Below are positions 6,322-11,226 of a DNA stretch of 11,226 bases, piece by piece (within the stretch, counting starts at the first letter, position 1; each line of letters begins with the position of its first letter). The position numbers were made by a program, and so were the translations under genes. The stretch lies in NCBI GenBank assembly GCA_964349415.1, contig CAYGGJ010000028.1, positions 1 to 11,226 on the forward strand, in the 5' to 3' direction. This DNA comes from 2-01-FULL-40-42 sp964349415 (lineage in GTDB: Bacteria > Patescibacteriota > Microgenomatia > UBA1406 > GWC2-37-13). A model generated the notes under the pieces. It was not told the origin of the DNA, made no database searches, and saw nothing but the letters and a program-made list of their open reading frames with translations.

Positions 6322-7272
6322 ATGGCAACCAAAAATTCTCATCCGGAACAACAATATCTTGATCTTCTTAAAGACATAATGGAGAATGGCTCTGAAAAGA
6401 AGGAGTTTAACTCGGGTATCGGCCTTCGCAGTGTTTTCGGTAGACAGATGAGATTTGATCTTTCAAAAGGTTTTCCGCTTCTCACTACAAAAAAAGTATT
6501 CCTCAAGGGAATTATTTACGAGCTTCTTTGGTTTTTAAAAGGAGACTCAAATATAAAATATCTGGTCGAAAACGGAGTTCATATCTGGGATGAATGGGCA
6601 TACAAACCATACAAAAAAGAGATGGAATCGGGAAACGAGGAGAAGTTAACGCCGGAGCAGTTTGTCCAAAAGATCAAAGACGATGATGTATTTGCAATGA
6701 AATGGGGAGAGCTTGGGCCGGTATACGGGAGTCAATGGAGGCGTTGGCAGACCTCTGACGGCAGAGAGATTGACCAGCTCGGATGGGCAGTAGAAAAACT
6801 TAGAAAAACTCCCACCCGCAAACACGTGGTCATATCCGCATGGAATCCCGAATTTATCTATGAGATGGCAGTGCCGGGCAAAGCCATGGCGCTTCCTCCA
6901 TGCCATACCATTTTCCAGTTAGATGTACGGGAGGGAAAATTATCCCTACACCTATATCAACGTAGTGCCGACACATTTTTAGGAGTGCCTTTTAATATCG
7001 CAAGTTATGCGCTTCTTACAATGATGCTTGCACAGGTGGTCGGATTTGAACCGGGAGAATTTGTACATACGTTCGGCGACATACATGTTTATGCAAATCA
7101 TTTCGATCAGGTAAAAGAACAGTTAAAACGTAAACCAAGACCCTTTCCTACGATGAAACTTAATCCTAAAGTAAAGGACATCGACAAGTTTGAGTACAAC
7201 GATTTTACTTTAGAAAACTATGATCCCCATCCTCCTATTAAAGGCGAAGTTACGGTAGTCGGAGGATTCTAA
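6322..7272 (+). CDS. thyA: Thymidylate synthase (ThyA)
   Basis: ThyA methylates dUMP to dTMP using 5,10-methylenetetrahydrofolate and releases dihydrofolate, which the adjacent folA product would reduce. The protein is complete at 316 residues, the length of the Lactobacillus casei enzyme rather than the 264 of E. coli; the extra sequence lies around residues 92-130. The catalytic cysteine is C194 in ALPPCHTIFQ. Also visible are GLRSVFGRQMRFDL (34-47), the phosphate-binding QRSADTFLG (213-221), PFNI (223-226) and DIHVYANH (253-260). No Shine-Dalgarno sequence precedes the ATG; a -10-like box does. Neighbours upstream (dCTP deaminase-like) and downstream (folA) complete a thymidylate group. 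Confidence 0.97.
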   Translation: MATKNSHPEQQYLDLLKDIMENGSEKKEFNSGIGLRSVFGRQMRFDLSKGFPLLTTKKVFLKGIIYELLWFLKGDSNIKYLVENGVHIWDEWAYKPYKKEMESGNEEKLTPEQFVQKIKDDDVFAMKWGELGPVYGSQWRRWQTSDGREIDQLGWAVEKLRKTPTRKHVVISAWNPEFIYEMAVPGKAMALPPCHTIFQLDVREGKLSLHLYQRSADTFLGVPFNIASYALLTMMLAQVVGFEPGEFVHTFGDIHVYANHFDQVKEQLKRKPRPFPTMKLNPKVKDIDKFEYNDFTLENYDPHPPIKGEVTVVGGF

Positions 7273-7278
7273 AAAAAA

Positions 7279-7351
7279 GCATTCAGCATGTAGCATATAG
7301 CATATAGGGTCATTTTTCCTAAATGCTAAATACTAAATGTTAAATACTAAA
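7279..7351. repeat. Heptad-repeat inverted element, copy 3
   Basis: The left arm (7279-7308) reads as four 7-nt units, GCATTCA, GCATGTA, GCATATA, GCATATA. The right arm (7320-7351) reads as five units, CTAAATG, CTAAATA, CTAAATG, TTAAATA, CTAAACC. This is the clearest 7-nt periodicity of the three copies. The right arm runs into folA and supplies its apparent ATG (7337-7339) and first codons. It nearly fills the gap between thyA and folA. Confidence 0.78.
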
Positions 7352-7855
7352 CCAAGAGTAAGTGCTATTGCGGCACTCGCAGAAAAATCCAGGGCTTTGG
7401 GGAAAGACAATCTGCTTATCTGGCAGATACCCGAGGACATGAAACGGCTTCGGGAAATGACCATGGGGCACTCGCTCATCATGGGAAGAAAGACCATGGA
7501 GCATCTTATTACTGTTGCAGGCGGCGCATTGAAAGGAAGGACAAACATCGTAGTATCCCGAAATAAAGATCTGGTTTCTCCCGGATTTATAATCGTCAGC
7601 TCGGTTGAAGAGGCAATTGAAAAGGCAAAACAGTCACCCGGTGGAGATGACGAAATCTTTATTTTCGGAGGAGCACAGATGTATGCGTTGGCGCTGCCTT
7701 TGACGGACAGGTTGTATCTTACTGTGATCAAAGATGATCCTGAAGCAGACGCATTTTTTCCGGATTACTCAGAGTTTACAAAGGTGATTGAAAAAAGTGA
7801 AACAAAGAAGTTTGAAGATCTCGAATTCTATTATTTAACCCTCGAAAGACCGTAG
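7337..7855 (+). CDS. folA: Dihydrofolate reductase (FolA)
   Basis: FolA reduces dihydrofolate to tetrahydrofolate with NADPH and so recycles the folate oxidised by ThyA, encoded 64 bp upstream. The 172-residue protein has the family's motifs: VSAIAALAEKSRALGKDN (8-25), WQIPEDMKRL with the acidic active-site residue D34 (29-38), GHSLIMGRKTME (44-55), and FIFGGAQMYALALPLTDRLY (108-127). Only the first six residues (MLNTKP) precede the conserved beta strand; they are encoded by a heptad-repeat arm, and the codons after it show no alternative ATG before the domain. No ribosome binding site or clear -10 is visible, so it is probably co-transcribed with thyA. Confidence 0.95.
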   Translation: MLNTKPRVSAIAALAEKSRALGKDNLLIWQIPEDMKRLREMTMGHSLIMGRKTMEHLITVAGGALKGRTNIVVSRNKDLVSPGFIIVSSVEEAIEKAKQSPGGDDEIFIFGGAQMYALALPLTDRLYLTVIKDDPEADAFFPDYSEFTKVIEKSETKKFEDLEFYYLTLERP

Positions 7856-7873
7856 TTTCTTTTCTCATTTACA

Positions 7874-7916
7874 AACTTGTTTCAGAATCTGGATCCTGAA
7901 TCTAGTTCAGGATGAC
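7874..7916. repeat. Palindromic CTGAAC/TTCAGGATGAC-type element
   Basis: This 43-nt stretch alternates inverted words: TTCAGAATC (7881-7889) with GATCCTGAA (7892-7900; one mismatch, 2-nt loop), and CTGAA (7896-7900) with TTCAG (7906-7910). The two hairpins share a strand and exclude each other. From memory, related palindromic units ending in TTCAGGATGAC are dispersed in many bacterial genomes, including Rickettsia. It lies between the convergent ends of folA and the next minus-strand gene, where a hairpin could help end transcription from both sides, though no long T-tract follows. Confidence 0.6.
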
Positions 7917-7923
7917 CTAAAAG

Positions 7924-8439
7924 TCACTTAAAGATCAATGAGCTTTCAACAAGCGGGAATAGTTTCTCTTCAACCGCAAGAAAAACCGGTGTTCCAGAAA
8001 ATGGATTCCGGATCTTCAAGTAGATGTATTTTTGGTTGCTTACCTGTCTTGATTTTGCCTGATAAACTTGATTTTGGAATCTAACTTCTTGAGTGGCTAC
8101 TGTTTTATCCTCAAAAAACGACGCAAATGAAGGTGTTTTCCCACAGGACACTGCTACAGCCAGATTAGCCTCTGCGCTTAATTTTGCCTCATCTGTGGAC
8201 TGTTTTATGACGTTTACTGTGGAGGGATGGAGAAGTTCGAATCCGCATGTTTTATTGACATACGTGGTAAATCTAAGAGGGGATTTGGTTGCAGTCGGAC
8301 CTTTGGGCGTGAGACTGAGGCTGAGAGAAGTTGCCTTATTGGTCATCTCAACGCGCTGACCATAGCGTACTCCTACAATAAAAACGAGGGCTATCAGAAG
8401 TAATAATATGAGGATAAACGGACCTTTTTTTGATCTCAT
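7924..8439 (-). CDS. Membrane-anchored secreted protein, unknown function
   Basis: The 171-residue protein starts with a short basic stretch (MRSKKG), one hydrophobic helix (8-24) and a Ser/Thr/Pro-rich linker (37-55), then a soluble domain (56-171). This is a type II membrane anchor or uncleaved signal with an outside domain. Two cysteines, C65 (NKTCGFELLHPS) and C99 (AVSCGKTP), could form a disulfide. The phrase CGFELLHPS resembles the CGF..yP motif of secreted PsbP-like domains common in CPR bacteria, from memory. Candidate starts at TTG 8469 and ATG 8451 are less likely: the first lies upstream of the extended -10 box and the second inside it, while ATG 8439 lies 10 nt after it. It diverges from the gene at 8496. 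Confidence 0.78.
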   Translation of the reverse strand: MRSKKGPFILILLLLIALVFIVGVRYGQRVEMTNKATSLSLSLTPKGPTATKSPLRFTTYVNKTCGFELLHPSTVNVIKQSTDEAKLSAEANLAVAVSCGKTPSFASFFEDKTVATQEVRFQNQVYQAKSRQVSNQKYIYLKIRNPFSGTPVFLAVEEKLFPLVESSLIFK

Positions 8440-8449
8440 GTTCAGCTTC

Positions 8450-8458
8450 ATTATAGCA
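8450..8458 (-). promoter_or_regulatory. Extended -10 box of the anchored-protein gene
   Basis: The minus strand reads TGCTATAAT, identical to the box before the gene at 43. It ends 10 nt before the ATG at 8439. An in-frame ATG at 8451-8449 overlaps the last bases of the box and cannot be on a transcript started here. Confidence 0.6.
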
Positions 8459-8478
8459 CAACATTGCAACTGCTTCTG

Positions 8479-8487
8479 TGATATACT
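8479..8487 (+). promoter_or_regulatory. Extended -10 box of the gene at 8496
   Basis: TGATATACT is an extended -10 element (TGn-TATACT) ending 8 nt before the ATG at 8496. A self-complementary TTGCAA at 8464-8469 lies between this box and the divergent one, but its spacing of 12 nt to TATACT is too short for a -35. Confidence 0.5.
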
Positions 8488-8495
8488 ATAAGACT

Positions 8496-9140
8496 ATGGC
8501 AGATATCGAACGAGCTTTACGTGGTCCAAATCCGGATTTTCCAAGAGGAAAAGACATTGGCTTAAAAGTCCTTTTAGATGATTTGAAAAGAGAAGATTTG
8601 ACTCAACATGAAGGTGTAATGACGCCTATCCGCATCATGCTTTCGCGATTTTATGATATTTTTCCGTATTTCCAAGCGGAAGACGTACGTGTAGGAAACT
8701 CAGTTGAATTTATGAACAGAATATTAAATTCAATGGGTGCCCGCATAGATGTTTTGTTTGGGCAAAGTAGCTCTCCGGATATAAGACACCTTCTCGTAAA
8801 GGAAACACAGTTAACAATACGGTTATTGGATTCGGCAGCCGTTGATCCACGTGATGAGTTAGATTCAGCCGTAGATCCGGTAATTTCCCCCCTTACTGAA
8901 CTTAATGGGATTGAGAGACGGGCACTTCGTGATCTTAGTATCGGTGCAGCCTCCGGTAATAAGGAGTTTTCGGTAAAAGCTGCTGAAAGATTTGTTCGTG
9001 ATGCATCGGTTTACTTTCCTCCGGATAGAATACCTGAGAAGCAAAATGATGTCGGGGACGACTTCATCCACTTTTTATTACTTGCAGATTATAGTCATCC
9101 CAGAGTAGCAGAAAGACCCCTTATGAGAAAACAGGGTTGA
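8496..9140 (+). CDS. Soluble protein of unknown function
   Basis: I do not recognise this 214-residue protein. It has no membrane segment or signal peptide, only mixed helical-looking sequence: a charged N-terminal part (1-40), a region with hydrophobic and aromatic residues (41-60, IRIMLSRFYDIFPYFQ), and an acidic middle (110-130). No cysteine occurs, and no repeated or catalytic motif is evident. A GTG at 8478 would add six residues, but it lies upstream of the -10 box, so ATG 8496 is preferred. Its stop codon overlaps the -35 box of the following RNA promoter. It diverges from the anchored secreted protein. Confidence 0.75.
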   Translation: MADIERALRGPNPDFPRGKDIGLKVLLDDLKREDLTQHEGVMTPIRIMLSRFYDIFPYFQAEDVRVGNSVEFMNRILNSMGARIDVLFGQSSSPDIRHLLVKETQLTIRLLDSAAVDPRDELDSAVDPVISPLTELNGIERRALRDLSIGAASGNKEFSVKAAERFVRDASVYFPPDRIPEKQNDVGDDFIHFLLLADYSHPRVAERPLMRKQG

Positions 9141-9166
9141 CAAAGGAGAAACAACTTTTGTATACT
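9137..9166 (+). promoter_or_regulatory. Strong promoter of the structured RNA upstream of rho
   Basis: A perfect -35 TTGACA (9137-9142) is followed after 18 nt by TATACT (9161-9166, 5/6 match). The predicted start, 7-8 nt after the -10, falls at about 9173-9174, exactly where the closing stem of the RNA begins. TTGACA overlaps the TGA stop of the preceding gene. Confidence 0.8.
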
Positions 9167-9173
9167 AGGTCTC

Positions 9174-9348
9174 GGTCCTCCTGATGAGATAGGCAAATTG
9201 AAAACTTTTTCTTTACGCTATCAGAAACTAGGGTAAGTCTTTACAGACAATGAGAAGACTTGAGCTTACGACATTTTGTCGCAAGACAGCTTTTCCCCGT
9301 TCCTTTTTCAAGGAAAAAGTTTCACTTTCCTGCTTGTCAGTGAGGATC
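9174..9348 (+). ncRNA. Structured RNA with 6S-like architecture
   Basis: The region is about 175 nt, with no plausible gene. Its ends pair: GGTCCTCCTGA (9174-9184) with TCAGTGAGGATC (9337-9348), 11 pairs with one bulged T and one G-T pair. Inside, AAACTTTTTCTTT (9202-9214) pairs with AAGGAAAAAGTTT (9310-9322) over 13 positions with one G-T pair. Between the stems is a bubble of 17 nt (9185-9201) and 14 nt (9323-9336). The apical part holds a GTCT-TTAC-AGAC hairpin (9238-9249) and a TGTC-GCAA-GACA hairpin with a GNRA loop (9278-9289). Closing stem, central bubble, long apical arm, length and a promoter starting at the first stem base are hallmarks of 6S RNA, which binds sigma70 RNA polymerase. 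The alternative is a cis-acting leader of rho. No clear terminator follows. Confidence 0.5.
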
Positions 9349-9434
9349 AATCTGTACTTACCGTAAGATAATTATTGCATCGTTAATCTTTCCGTATAAG
9401 CACAAGAGCAACTATATATTTGTATATTTTTGAA

Positions 9435-9440
9435 TAGACT
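9435..9440 (+). promoter_or_regulatory. Possible -10 box of rho
   Basis: TAGACT matches four of six consensus positions and ends 9 nt before the rho ATG, the distance seen at other genes here. No -35 is convincing. Rho could instead be reached by read-through from the RNA promoter at 9137-9166, giving a leader of about 276 nt. Confidence 0.3.
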
Positions 9441-9449
9441 GCTTCTGAT

Positions 9450-10787
9450 ATGACATATTTCGACGAAGATAAAAAAACCGAAAGCGAAGAAAAGCTGGAC
9501 GTAAAAACTATGATTGACCCTATTGAAGAACAGGTCGTAACTCCTATGGAGCCACGAGACAAGCAAGACCGACCGCAATCTTCCCACAGAGAACACAGAG
9601 GAACAAGGCGTTCAGGTGACGGCGGAGGTTCCCTTGAGGAAAAACTTAAAGACGACCTGAAGCTTAGCTACGAAGCCGAAGGAATTCTTGACGTTACTGT
9701 AGGAGGCTATGGTTTCCTGCGCAAAGATTACGGCATCAATCCCAACGAAGACATATATGTCTCCACCTCTCAAATACGCCGTTTTTGGCTTCGAAAGGGA
9801 GATTTAGTCGAAGGATTAGCCAGGCCTCCAAAAGAGGGCGAGAGATTTCACAGCCTGCTTCTCATAAAGAAGATAAACGGGAAAGAGATGAATGAAGAAG
9901 AGTCCCGAAAAAGGCCGAGTTTCGATCAGTTGACCTCGCTCCACCCCAATAAACAGATTAGATTAGAGACCACGAAAGAGGTTTTATCTATGCGTATAAC
10001 TGATCTGGTTGCTCCGATCGGCTTTGGACAAAGAGCGCTTATTGTGTCCCAACCAAAGGCCGGAAAGACGACTTTCCTTAAAGAAATGGCTGAGGCTATA
10101 GCTACCAATAACCCAAAGGTAAAACTTATGGCTATTTTGATTGGAGAAAGACCTGAAGAGGTAACCGAGCTTAAAAGATTTGTGAAGGGGGAGGTAGCGG
10201 CTTCTAATTTCGATGAGTCGCCACGACAGCAGGTAAAGGTAGCAAATCTCGCATTGGAACGGGCAAAAAGAATGGTTGAGATGGGTGAGGACGTGGTGAT
10301 GCTTTTAGATTCAATCACGCGACTTGCACGTGCGTACAACTTATCGGTAACCGGTACGGGAAGAAGCTTGTCCGGAGGATTTGATCCTTCAGCTCTTTTT
10401 CCGGCAAAGAAGTTTCTCGGAGCTGCCAGAAACTGCGAAGAAGGCGGAAGTCTAACCATAATAGGAACAGCCCTTGTGGGTACGGAATCCCGTATGGATG
10501 ATCTTATTTACGAAGAGTTTAAGGGAACAGGAAACATGGAGCTCCATCTAGATAGAAAACACGCAGACAAACGTATTTTCCCTGCAATCGACGTTGAGAG
10601 ATCAGGAACACGTCACGAAGAATTACTTTTTACCGAAGATATGTCTAAGAATGTGACAACCTTAAGAAGAATGCTTGGGCTTCTAAATTCCGAAGAAAGA
10701 GTGATGATGTTGATAGATAAACTATCCAAAACTAAAAACAACGAAGAGTTCATAAAGAACCTATCTACCGGCGGAGGCCAGAGATAA
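9450..10787 (+). CDS. rho: Transcription termination factor Rho
   Basis: Rho is a hexameric RNA-dependent ATPase that releases RNA polymerase from untranslated transcripts. The 445-residue protein is complete. Residues 1-60 are a charged, low-complexity tail that replaces part of the usual N-terminal region. The cold-shock-like RNA-binding domain covers about 75-143 (GGYGFLRKDYGINPNEDIYV). In the ATPase core are Walker A SQPKAGKTT (200-208), IGERPEEVTEL (231-241), Walker B VVMLLDSITR (282-291) and the Q-loop region GTGRSLSGGFDPSALF (302-317), followed by FLGAARN (322-328). No Shine-Dalgarno sequence precedes the ATG. The structured RNA lies 101 nt upstream. Leaderless mRNAs, common in this window, would make transcription-translation coupling, and thus Rho access, unusual. 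Confidence 0.97.
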   Translation: MTYFDEDKKTESEEKLDVKTMIDPIEEQVVTPMEPRDKQDRPQSSHREHRGTRRSGDGGGSLEEKLKDDLKLSYEAEGILDVTVGGYGFLRKDYGINPNEDIYVSTSQIRRFWLRKGDLVEGLARPPKEGERFHSLLLIKKINGKEMNEEESRKRPSFDQLTSLHPNKQIRLETTKEVLSMRITDLVAPIGFGQRALIVSQPKAGKTTFLKEMAEAIATNNPKVKLMAILIGERPEEVTELKRFVKGEVAASNFDESPRQQVKVANLALERAKRMVEMGEDVVMLLDSITRLARAYNLSVTGTGRSLSGGFDPSALFPAKKFLGAARNCEEGGSLTIIGTALVGTESRMDDLIYEEFKGTGNMELHLDRKHADKRIFPAIDVERSGTRHEELLFTEDMSKNVTTLRRMLGLLNSEERVMMLIDKLSKTKNNEEFIKNLSTGGGQR

Positions 10788-10810
10788 CTGCATCAAACCA
10801 TAATATTTCT

Positions 10811-10820
10811 NNNNNNNNNN
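10811..10820. other. Scaffold gap (ten N)
   Basis: Ten undetermined bases join two contigs; their number may be a placeholder. The 23 nt between the rho stop and the gap show nothing. The roughly 120 nt after the gap, up to the promoter at 10945, show no supported gene. Adjacency of rho and the repressor gene is therefore not proven. Confidence 0.95.
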
Positions 10821-10944
10821 GCGTAATCTAAGTCATTTTTTGACCCAAAATCCACGACTCGTATCTCAAAATAAAGTATCTAAACAAGAGATTTACGTAG
10901 CGGATCATTATGTTTTGAACAGTAGCTTTTAAATTCACTTCTCC

Positions 10945-10973
10945 TTGACAAAAAGAGGCTAATCCAATATACT
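10945..10973 (+). promoter_or_regulatory. Near-consensus promoter of the CsoR-like gene
   Basis: TTGACA (10945-10950) and TATACT (10968-10973) are 17 nt apart. Transcription would begin near 10980, giving a leader of about 27 nt without a Shine-Dalgarno sequence. A second possible -10, TATTAG (10992-10997), lies 9 nt before the ATG, in line with the leaderless pattern. Confidence 0.75.
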
Positions 10974-11001
10974 CTCTACTAGTATTAGGTATATTAGCCT
11001 C
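10955..11001. promoter_or_regulatory. Inverted repeat over the promoter, probable operator
   Basis: GAGGCTAAT (10955-10963) and ATTAGCCTC (10993-11001) are perfect inverted copies. Inside them AATATAC (10966-10972) and GTATATT (10989-10995) are another perfect pair. The dyad begins in the -35/-10 spacer, covers the -10 box and ends 5 nt before the ATG. A palindromic TACTAGTA (10977-10984) lies near the centre. Such a position suits a repressor site, most simply for autoregulation by the adjacent CsoR-family protein. It lacks the G-tracts typical of known CsoR and RcnR sites. Confidence 0.6.
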
Positions 11002-11006
11002 AAATT

Positions 11007-11226
11007 ATGTTAGATAACCGAATCAACAGAATTGTGGGTCAGCTCAGGGGAATTCAGGGTATGATCCAGAAAAAAAGGGATTGCAATGAGATTCTTCAAC
11101 AAATATCTGCCGTGAAAAAGGCCATAGATAGTCTTTCTAAGGAAATTGCTACATCGACAATGCAGCGTTACATCGCTAAAAAAGACACGCAAAAGGTTGA
11201 TCAGATCCTGGAGAGGATTATTAATA
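11007..11226 (+). CDS. CsoR/RcnR/FrmR-family repressor (partial)
   Basis: The window ends after 73 codons, near the normal C-terminus of this family of about 90 residues. These all-helical DNA-binding repressors respond to Cu(I), Ni/Co, formaldehyde or persulfide. The family pattern is clear: NRINRIVGQLRGIQGMI (4-20), RDCNEILQQISAVKKAID (24-41), then a third helix. The first ligand Cys is C26. At the spacings of M. tuberculosis CsoR (Cys36, His61, Cys65) the other two positions are T51 and Y55, so the Cu(I) site is incomplete; the second Cys of CstR-type sensors is absent too. What it senses cannot be told. An inverted repeat over its own promoter suggests autoregulation. Confidence 0.85.
   Translation, partial: MLDNRINRIVGQLRGIQGMIQKKRDCNEILQQISAVKKAIDSLSKEIATSTMQRYIAKKDTQKVDQILERIIN

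Noticed and set aside
7279..7351. CRISPR-like array from the repeated heptads
   Set aside because: The units are 7 nt with no spacers, arranged as two inverted arms, and no cas gene is near.
9181..9230. Hammerhead ribozyme core: CTGATGA (9181-9187), a GATAG/CTATC stem and AGAAAC (9222-9227)
   Set aside because: An extra A interrupts stem II and GAAA, no proper stem III can be drawn, and the only nearby GTC (9335-9337) is not adjacent to a stem I strand. The words are better explained as parts of the closing stem and bubble of the structured RNA.
9349..9380. Intrinsic terminator after the structured RNA (CTTAC/GTAAG near 9356-9367)
   Set aside because: The stem is only four to five pairs and no T-tract follows.
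9926..10459. Long open frame antisense to rho, and other long antisense frames over thyA, folA and the TatD-neighbour genes
   Set aside because: They lie opposite clearly conserved genes, have no promoter or conserved motif, and their composition is that of a codon shadow.
10822..10932. Open frame of about 36 codons after the scaffold gap, possibly a truncated gene end
   Set aside because: It has no start, no recognisable motif, and a length expected by chance in AT-rich sequence; the gap prevents checking further upstream.

Overview
The window looks like a small-genome bacterium of the Patescibacteria/CPR, most likely a Microgenomates-type lineage. The grounds are moderate AT-richness, many short lineage-type membrane and secreted proteins, an almost complete lack of Shine-Dalgarno sequences, and -10 boxes placed directly in front of start codons. 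TGA ends several intact genes, so it is read as a stop codon. This placement is an inference without a marker gene. A run of ten N at 10811-10820 shows that the sequence is a scaffold, so the last gene is not securely linked to the rest.

Layout. 1-43 (-) is the 5' tip of an unidentified gene. 144-617 (-) is a small membrane protein, divergent from a TatD-type metal-dependent hydrolase (689-1525, +). That gene is followed by a histidine-rich multi-pass membrane protein (1537-2427) that overlaps an Lnt/nitrilase-like membrane protein (2399-3871). A GT4-type glycosyltransferase (3858-4850, -) converges on the Lnt-like gene. It diverges, from a perfectly palindromic double -10 box, from a protein with a Cys...His...Cys carbonic-anhydrase-like metal site (4876-5658, +). 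Next comes a thymidylate group on the + strand: a dCTP deaminase/dUTPase-fold protein (5732-6274), thymidylate synthase thyA (6322-7272) and dihydrofolate reductase folA (7337-7855). ThyA converts dUMP to dTMP and oxidises the folate; FolA regenerates tetrahydrofolate. A membrane-anchored secreted protein (7924-8439, -) and an unrecognised soluble protein (8496-9140, +) diverge from a short promoter region. A near-consensus promoter then drives a structured RNA of about 175 nt (9174-9348) with 6S-like architecture, upstream of transcription terminator rho (9450-10787). After the scaffold gap, a CsoR-family repressor (11007 to the end) begins behind a strong promoter overlapped by a large inverted repeat.

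Three themes stand out. First, at least ten genes carry a -10 hexamer 6-10 nt before their start codon, which predicts leaderless mRNAs. Second, three intergenic spaces hold a dispersed element of about 65-75 nt made of two inverted arrays of 7-nt repeats; it supplies the stop codon of one gene and the start codon of another. Third, several enzyme-family proteins have substitutions at expected catalytic or ligand positions: the Lys of the Lnt-like protein, both acidic residues of the dCTP deaminase-like protein, two of three metal ligands of the CsoR-like repressor, and the Arg of the carbonic-anhydrase-like dyad. All alignments were made by eye against remembered family motifs.
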